This document shows, in pieces, positions 25,001 through 29,652 of a stretch of DNA of 29,652 bases. The DNA is taken from NCBI GenBank assembly GCA_964528095.1, contig CAZGSG010000027.1, positions 1 to 29,652 on the forward strand, given 5' to 3'. The position numbers and the translations under genes were made by a program. The notes under the pieces are model-generated. The model was not told the origin of the DNA. It did not search any database and worked only from the letters and a program-made list of their open reading frames with translations. How positions within the stretch are numbered: the first letter of the stretch is position 1; every line of letters starts with the position of its first letter. This DNA is from CAZGSG01 sp964528095 (GTDB taxonomy: Bacteria > Bacteroidota > Bacteroidia > Chitinophagales > Chitinophagaceae).

Positions 25001-25826
25001 TCCCACTCCTGCATCACCTGTAGGATTGAGGCTATACATTACAGGTGCGGAATTCGATGCGTTCAAAACATCTGTGGGTAATGTTGTTATGCCCAATATC
25101 AACAGCTTAAGGATCTTGAAAAATTCAGACGGTTGCGGCGCAACGCTGAACTCAACTACTACTACAATGGTCGTTCCTTCTGCATCGGTTCATGACACTA
25201 CCGGTTATGTACTACAGGCAGATATCAGTTCTTTTTCAACATTCTACTTTGGTACGCCACAGTTTACACTGCCGCTTGAACTGCTCGTATTCAATGGATC
25301 ACTTGTTAATAATTCCACGTACCTGGTATGGCAGACAACTAATGAAAGAAATACCAGTAAGTTCATTATAGAAAGAAGTGTCGATGCACAAGACTTTGAA
25401 TCGATAGGTACGGTGATGGCTGCCGGAAACAGCACCAGCGTTCTTAACTATAACTTTACTGATTTCGATGCCGCTAATCAATCTTCGGCAACATTATATT
25501 ACCGTTTGAGAATGATCGATATGGATGGTAGGTTTACTTATTCAAATACGATCGTTGTATCACTGGCGGACATAGCAGGTAAATTGACATTGGCGCCAAA
25601 CCCTGCATCACACGAAGTCAAAGCAACTATTAATGTGCTTAAAGCAGGCAGAGCTAAATGGGAATTAATAGATAACGGCGGCCGTGTTGTATTGAATGGT
25701 ACCGTGAATCTTAAAACAGGTAAAAACGTATTACCGATCAATATAAATGCACTGAAAGGCGGAGCGTATTATCTGACCGTGAAAGGCGATAATATCGATC
25801 AGAAAGTGAAGCTGCAGAAATTCTAA
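22056..25826 (+). CDS. Secreted PQQ-type sugar dehydrogenase-like protein with T9SS sorting domain
   Basis: This 1256-residue protein has a signal peptide (MLKPLLIAFLSFVSIHVYAQ) and three PPC-like domains (about 21-147, 148-287, 288-425, each with DVWYxF). Residues about 433-905 form a six-bladed propeller of the glucose/sorbosone dehydrogenase family: PWEVTYGPDGYLWITE, GGLAGLALHPKL, the segment SDHNSQRMIV and the family signature SSHGPCSDDEIN...KNYGHP near residue 690. Such enzymes oxidise aldoses using pyrroloquinoline quinone, and some homologs are non-enzymatic. A beta domain (about 906-1060), a fibronectin-like module (LVWQTTNERNTSKFIIERS) and a sorting domain (LTLAPNPASHEVKATI to QKVKLQKF) complete it. 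It is divergent from the 1178-residue gene and ends at a strong terminator. PQQ use is inferred from family only. Confidence 0.88.
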   Translation: MLKPLLIAFLSFVSIHVYAQPANNAWNASNPLITVGSLNSNPVTGTVADATNDGTSTACSGAIRYDVWYQFVAPSNNVTISLTSLGANFTNPGLQVTTNRTTGAFGCGTTTLSPSGLTIGTTYYVRVFSTSATTPTTNAGFTITINNNNQIADARTIVPATSCTYIDNQTLYQATETSGLTGVYGSSYDVWYKFTAPVGINTVLINLNIPNSIGTTGTTYIEGYNAATEAAVSNATLLGSASGGSGLTLAELTPGNTYLFRVYTVNNPNTSNANNWRYGICISYATAPSNDNCSGATSLTVGTINTNGRLSNATASTGIPMGTATGAPDDDVWYSFNATSSVINIAVNPGSTMGADLPMIQLFSGTCAGGLTPVTFGYGSLGATGLTVGQTYFARVYTYATTSAAPLGGVGNGATFSIAVTTPTTSIVGSGRMKEVFQQTILSIPDMLNDPWEVTYGPDGYLWITEAKGYRVYRMNPATGARTTILDISEGSNFFTTAGDKEFNVQFNHTSLGAQGGLAGLALHPKLLDPTDPHNYVYVSYIRSYNSTAVNNEGVFFTNSVIRLEYNPTTGRLQSPEVICNTLPGSSDHNSQRMIVAPVNDTSFLFYAAGDMGAGQFGNQWRPQNAQNTSVYEGKILRFMLEPKAGDSDPITKWIPGNNPYGNAVWAFGIRNNQGFAYDTATGILYGSSHGPCSDDEINIIERDKNYGHPLVIGYTDGNYNGSSAGHRLGSTDPTIVNEAQNATNLGARYKGPLFSAYASTQAQINAIWSNPDQSNGAWPSEGWSGLDFYTNTVIPGWKNSLLATSLKWGRILRLKTKDNGTAIAATENKDTISYFGSINRFRDIAFAPNGKDFYVVMDKSTSTSGPSAANPIVPACRGCVQKYTFLGYNSDGSGKSTIPTSIDITPGAPNACTDGTTITISGANNNLWVPITGPDGNILAEINARGQNLGTITSSFYRNTGAIRQRSGNKYLDRNITINVSPTPASPVGLRLYITGAEFDAFKTSVGNVVMPNINSLRILKNSDGCGATLNSTTTTMVVPSASVHDTTGYVLQADISSFSTFYFGTPQFTLPLELLVFNGSLVNNSTYLVWQTTNERNTSKFIIERSVDAQDFESIGTVMAAGNSTSVLNYNFTDFDAANQSSATLYYRLRMIDMDGRFTYSNTIVVSLADIAGKLTLAPNPASHEVKATINVLKAGRAKWELIDNGGRVVLNGTVNLKTGKNVLPININALKGGAYYLTVKGDNIDQKVKLQKF

Positions 25827-25845
25827 CATATCTGATTTTTTTCTA

Positions 25846-25882
25846 AAGCCCCGGACAACCCAGTCCGGGGCTTATTTTTTTT
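25846..25882 (+). terminator. Terminator of the sugar dehydrogenase-like gene
   Basis: A perfect 10-bp stem (AAGCCCCGGA with TCCGGGGCTT) has an 8-base loop and is followed by A and a run of eight or nine T residues. It begins 19 bases after the stop at 25826. Confidence 0.92.
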
Positions 25883-26061
25883 ACTAAGATTGTTACGAAA
25901 GCATCATCGTGTTAAGTGTAAATTGATTTCGTAAAAGGAGAATGATGACTGGGTGATTTTACCTTATTTAAGCATTAAGTAAGGCCAGAACGGGTTATTT
26001 CTAAGCATAATCAGTAATATTATGTAGCTAAACTGGAACACTCATCCGGAAATCCAAATCT

Positions 26062-28860
26062 ATGAAACCCAAAGCAATCTCCTTGTTTGCCATTCTGTTG
26101 CTTGCCTCCTTTTATACTCATGCGCAAAAAATCAAATACAGTAAGGTTCGAGTAAGCTTTCCCGCCCAAGAAACGGAGCGACGCGCATTGATCGATCTGT
26201 TGCAGGCAGATCATTATTCATCAGAATCAGGGATGGTAACCGCGGAGATCAGTGCAACAGCTTTAAAAAAATTGAAACAGGCGGGGTATTCTGTTGAAAT
26301 ATTAATAGATGATGTGACTGCCTATTTTGTAGCAGAGAGTAAAAAGTTTTTTAAAAATTCTTCAACCGGCCAGGGGCAGGCAGCTATAACAGGAAGAACT
26401 GCTTTTGAAACCTCCTGCACCCGTGTCACCAGTATTATAATAACTCCCTCACAATTTACTACCAATGGAATCCCGCAAGGTAGTATGGGCGGTTATTTTA
26501 CCTATGACGAAATGAATACAAAAATGAATGCGCTTGTTGCTGCGTATCCTTCCCTGGTACAAAAGTTTTCTATCGGTACGTCCAATGAAGGCCGTACGAT
26601 CTGGTGTTTAAAAATTTCGGACAACGTATCAACAGATGAAATAAATGAGCCCGAAGTATTGTACCTGGGACTACAGCATGCAAGAGAAGCGATAACCGGT
26701 ACGAGCCTGATCTTTTTTGCTCAATACCTCGCACAAAATTATTCTGGCGATCAAATGGTACAGGATCTCGTAAGCAACAGGGAAATATTTATTGTGCCCT
26801 GTACAAATCCCGACGGTTATGTATTTAATGAAATTAATGATCCTTCGGGAGGTGGAATGCAACGCAAGAACCGAAGAAATGTAGGAAGCGATGTAACAGG
26901 ACAGAAAGGAGTGGATCTGAACCGCAACTATGGTGTGGATTGGGCTGATTGTGCAGGGGCTTCATCCAGTTGCGGCTCTTCAAATACATCGGAAGAAACC
27001 TATTGGGGATCCGCCGCTTTTTCGGAACCTGAAACACGTGCAATCAGGGATCTATGTTATGCCAGGAATTTCGTAGCCGCATTTGATCAGCATTGTTCAG
27101 GGCCTTATTATTCATTACCGTTTGGCAGAAGGAGTTATCATACAATGAATGGCCCCGATCAGCAGTTCTACACATTCATACCGGCACTGATGGGGAAATA
27201 TAATGGTCATCGTGCAGGTGATAGTAAGGCTACCGTCAACTATGAAGTGGCAGGTGGTGTGAAAGACTGGTGGTTGATGGGGGATATTGAATCATTTGCA
27301 GGCGAAGCAAACAAAAAAGGAAAAGTATATGGAATGACCGGGGAGGCCGGCGGCGGTGGTTTCTGGGCACCGAGCGCACAAATAATCGAATTGTGTAAAA
27401 ATCTATGCTTTCAAAATCTTCAGTTGGCATATGCCGCTGGTTCTTATGTAGACGTACAGGACGTTAATGATATAGCCGTGAGTTCGTTTTCTCCTTTACT
27501 GAATTTTAAAATACAAAGGGTGGGTTTGGGAAATGATCCTGTAACGGTAAGTTTGATACCACTGGAAAATATCCAATCAGCGGCAGCGCCAGTCACTATC
27601 AGCAGCCTGCCAAATTATTATGATACCTATACAGGAAATATAGGTATCACTATTTCCCCTTCATTGGGCAATGGACAAAAGATAAAATTTGCATGGAAGA
27701 TAGAAACAGGAGGTATTACCATCTATGATACCATTACAAAAATCTATAACCCTATTACCATTTTTGCAGATAATATGGATGCAGGAGCGGTTACTGATAA
27801 CTGGGCGGTATCAGGCGGCTGGAATCACTCCAGTAACTTTTCAAATAGCGGGGCGAATTCATTGACTGAATCTCCTGCAGGAAACTATACATCCAGCTCT
27901 ACACGTATTGCAGCGTATAAAAGTTCTTTTGATCTCAGTGATGCAAGTACAGCATACATCAGTTTCTGGGTGCGGCACCGGGCAGAGAATTTCCGAGACA
28001 AACTCCGTATGCAGGTATCTACGAATAGCACAGATGGACTTAACGGAACCTGGACTTCACTTTGCGGAAAAAACACGGTGCAGGAAACCAATACCACCAA
28101 TGGCGGTACTCTTGGCGGCTTGCCGGCGCTTACAGGTATCCGTGAAAACTGGACAAGAGAATTGATCGAGATACCTGCTGGTTTCTATAGTAGCAATAAT
28201 GTACGGTTTCGTTTTGAATTTACATCCGACAACGACGCATCCGCGTTCGAGCAGGAAAGAGATGATGGGTTTTATATCGATGACTTCAAGATGATCAAAT
28301 CAACCGCAGCGTTGATTACATTACCTGTTCAGTTCATGAATTTTACAGCCAGGTTATTGCCTGATGAAACAGTCAGGCTCGACTGGGAGGCGCAGACAGA
28401 CCAGCAACATGATCATTTTGAAGTGGAAAGATCGATAGACGGAATAACATTCAATTCAATTGGTCGGGGACCAGCATCGGCTCCTTACTGGAAAATAGAT
28501 CCCATACCTGTGCGGGGCAATAATTATTATAGGATCAGGCAGGTAGATAAAGACGGAAGGATCACGTATAGCAGTGTTGTTAGTATTTATTACCGGCCTG
28601 CCGGACCAGGCATGACGGTGTATCCCAACCCTGTAAAAGATGTATTAAATGTAAAGCTCAACGCTCCTGCAACGGATATGTATACACTCGCCATTACTGA
28701 TCTTGCAGGCAGGCAAATACACCGGGAGCGGTTTCTTACAGGTATTGGAAGCAGAAAACTAACTATAGACATGAGTCATTATGCAGGGCAGGTTTATATA
28801 TTGACCATCCGAAACAGTAAAAACGAAATATTGCTTACGCAAAAAGCCATAAAACAATAG
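26062..28860 (+). CDS. Secreted M14 zinc carboxypeptidase with T9SS sorting domain
   Basis: This 932-residue protein has a signal peptide (MKPKAISLFAILLLASFYTHAQ) and a propeptide-like region (about 23-115). The peptidase domain (about 140-460) has all expected residues: zinc ligands H206 and E209 (LGLQHAREAI) and H344 (FDQHCSG), substrate-binding N287-R288 (GVDLNRNYG), the strand IVPCTNPDGYVF and catalytic E428 (MTGEAGGGGFW). It should remove C-terminal residues from peptides outside the cell. A beta region follows, then a MAM/immune-inhibitor-A-like jelly roll (about 575-755, FADNMDAGAVTDNWAVSGGW to DGFYIDDFKM), a fibronectin-like module (LDWEAQTDQQHDHFEVERS) and a T9SS sorting domain (MTVYPNPVKDVLNVKL to TQKAIKQ). 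Export is to the cell surface or medium. It stands alone between intergenic gaps. Confidence 0.94.
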   Translation: MKPKAISLFAILLLASFYTHAQKIKYSKVRVSFPAQETERRALIDLLQADHYSSESGMVTAEISATALKKLKQAGYSVEILIDDVTAYFVAESKKFFKNSSTGQGQAAITGRTAFETSCTRVTSIIITPSQFTTNGIPQGSMGGYFTYDEMNTKMNALVAAYPSLVQKFSIGTSNEGRTIWCLKISDNVSTDEINEPEVLYLGLQHAREAITGTSLIFFAQYLAQNYSGDQMVQDLVSNREIFIVPCTNPDGYVFNEINDPSGGGMQRKNRRNVGSDVTGQKGVDLNRNYGVDWADCAGASSSCGSSNTSEETYWGSAAFSEPETRAIRDLCYARNFVAAFDQHCSGPYYSLPFGRRSYHTMNGPDQQFYTFIPALMGKYNGHRAGDSKATVNYEVAGGVKDWWLMGDIESFAGEANKKGKVYGMTGEAGGGGFWAPSAQIIELCKNLCFQNLQLAYAAGSYVDVQDVNDIAVSSFSPLLNFKIQRVGLGNDPVTVSLIPLENIQSAAAPVTISSLPNYYDTYTGNIGITISPSLGNGQKIKFAWKIETGGITIYDTITKIYNPITIFADNMDAGAVTDNWAVSGGWNHSSNFSNSGANSLTESPAGNYTSSSTRIAAYKSSFDLSDASTAYISFWVRHRAENFRDKLRMQVSTNSTDGLNGTWTSLCGKNTVQETNTTNGGTLGGLPALTGIRENWTRELIEIPAGFYSSNNVRFRFEFTSDNDASAFEQERDDGFYIDDFKMIKSTAALITLPVQFMNFTARLLPDETVRLDWEAQTDQQHDHFEVERSIDGITFNSIGRGPASAPYWKIDPIPVRGNNYYRIRQVDKDGRITYSSVVSIYYRPAGPGMTVYPNPVKDVLNVKLNAPATDMYTLAITDLAGRQIHRERFLTGIGSRKLTIDMSHYAGQVYILTIRNSKNEILLTQKAIKQ

Positions 28861-29044
28861 GTATGCATATTTCACCTAACTATTGACAGTTTTTAAAAGT
28901 TTGGTAAAAATATAATGTATTAAGACACTCTTTTTGTGAGTTGATCCTGCGACCACTGCAGGCAATTACCTGTATTAGCTTGATTGTTCCATTTTCCTGC
29001 AAAGTTCTCTGTTAACTATTCAAGTTCGTTTTTAAATCTGGTTA

Positions 29045-29061
29045 CAGCTATTAAATAGCTG
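29045..29061. promoter_or_regulatory. 17-bp palindrome upstream of rsmA
   Basis: CAGCTATT (29045-29052) and AATAGCTG (29054-29061) are perfect inverted copies around a single central base. A smaller hairpin (TACCGG, loop TATC, CCGGTA) follows at 29064-29079. Both lie within the 271-base gap between the carboxypeptidase and rsmA; the remainder of that gap shows no gene and no convincing terminator. Confidence 0.4.
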
Positions 29062-29118
29062 ATTACCGGTATCCCGGTACCTCGCTTTAATTTATAGGAA
29101 AGGAGTGCGGAGTATACT

Positions 29119-29126
29119 TATTTTTG
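29119..29126 (+). promoter_or_regulatory. -7 promoter element close to rsmA start
   Basis: TATTTTTG is a perfect TAnnTTTG match that ends only 5 bases before the rsmA ATG at 29132. If used, the transcript would be nearly or fully leaderless. No clear TTTG occurs at the -33 distance; the nearest is TTTA at 29091-29094. Confidence 0.4.
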
Positions 29127-29131
29127 CATTC

Positions 29132-29652
29132 ATGTACACTCTCAAAAAATCGCTGGGACAGCATTTTTTAAAAGACGAAAATATCTGTCGCAAGATCATT
29201 GCAGCTTTACAGGAGCGGCCCTTCACGCAATTGCTTGAAGTGGGCCCTGGAGGAGGCGCGCTTACCAAACATTTGATACCAATAGCCGATGTCGATTTTA
29301 AAGCGGTAGAACTGGATGAGGAAAAAGTAACCTATTTGCTTCATACATATCCCGCACTCAAAGGCAGGATCATACATAAAAGCTTTCTGGATATTGAAAA
29401 GCCATTTGAGGGTCGATTCACCGTAGTGGGCAATTTTCCTTATAATATCTCTACGCAGATCCTTTTTAAAATACTTGAATGGAAAGAAGATGTGGAATGC
29501 ATGATCGGGATGTTTCAAAAAGAGGTGGCGCAAAGAGCTGCGTCAAAGGAAGGCACTAAGGTATATGGGGTGTTGAGCATCCCGGTGCAGGCATTTTTCG
29601 AGGCGGAATATTTATTTGATGTACAGGCGCATTCTTTTGTGCCTCCGCCAAA
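29132..29652 (+). CDS. rsmA: 16S rRNA dimethyladenosine transferase, 5' part
   Basis: RsmA (KsgA) dimethylates two adjacent adenines near the 3' end of 16S rRNA during ribosome assembly, using S-adenosylmethionine. The frame is open through the right edge of the window, giving the first 173 residues or so. The start MYTLKKSLGQHFLKDENIC is the family's typical N-terminus. SAM-binding motifs are LLEVGPGGGALTKHL and AVELDEEKV, and the catalytic motif is NFPYNIST (the NLPYNIST of other species). MIGMFQKEVAQRA and SFVPPP complete the recognised pattern. Because the gene is cut at the window edge it has no visible stop. Identification is certain. Confidence 0.96.
   Translation, partial: MYTLKKSLGQHFLKDENICRKIIAALQERPFTQLLEVGPGGGALTKHLIPIADVDFKAVELDEEKVTYLLHTYPALKGRIIHKSFLDIEKPFEGRFTVVGNFPYNISTQILFKILEWKEDVECMIGMFQKEVAQRAASKEGTKVYGVLSIPVQAFFEAEYLFDVQAHSFVPPP

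Overview
The window looks like chromosomal DNA of a member of the Bacteroidota, most likely the Chitinophagales (family Chitinophagaceae). The evidence is a TonB-dependent receptor with an N-terminal carboxypeptidase-regulatory-like domain, four large secreted proteins of which all end in type IX secretion (T9SS) type A sorting domains, a PdxA and an RsmA of Bacteroidota character, and several matches to the Bacteroidota -7 promoter element TAnnTTTG. I saw no rRNA, tRNA, CRISPR array, insertion sequence or phage gene.

Layout. (1) 1-1000: 3' part of atpA with a strong terminator. (2) 1151-6073: a rightward run of a promoter, a TonB-dependent receptor, a 2TM protein, a secreted helical-repeat protein, two paralogous polytopic membrane proteins and a small winged-helix regulator, closed by a hairpin that can terminate from both sides. 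(3) 6114-6677, leftward: a small secreted protein made of only the module that normally precedes a T9SS sorting domain, plus a possible 45-residue ORF. (4) 6943-9515, rightward: an ABC-2 exporter (ATPase and permease overlap) with a LolA-like periplasmic protein. (5) 9580-10901, leftward: pdxA (vitamin B6 synthesis) with a possible small ORF just upstream. (6) 11084-12671, rightward: an AAA ATPase fused to a PD-(D/E)XK nuclease-like domain (DUF234 type), preceded by two tandem inverted repeats made of four copies of one 15-bp element, the last one overlapping a promoter-like -7 box. (7) 12832-21873, leftward: two tandem paralogous giant secreted proteins (1758 and 1178 residues) built from different numbers of beta-rich repeats on a shared C-terminal half. 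(8) 22056-25826, rightward: a secreted PQQ-type sugar dehydrogenase-like beta-propeller with the same kind of N-terminal repeats. (9) 26062-28860, rightward: a secreted M14 zinc carboxypeptidase. (10) 29132-end: the 5' part of rsmA (ksgA).

How it fits together. Housekeeping genes (atpA, pdxA, rsmA) frame accessory blocks concerned with the envelope and the cell exterior. The region between the divergent pdxA and rsmA is entirely accessory: the ATPase-nuclease unit and then about 16 kb of T9SS cargo, which share N-terminal repeat domains, a fibronectin-like pre-sorting module and the sorting domain. The most unusual element is the ATPase-nuclease gene with its paired inverted repeats. The most striking protein architecture is the ABABAB repeat array of the 1758-residue protein.
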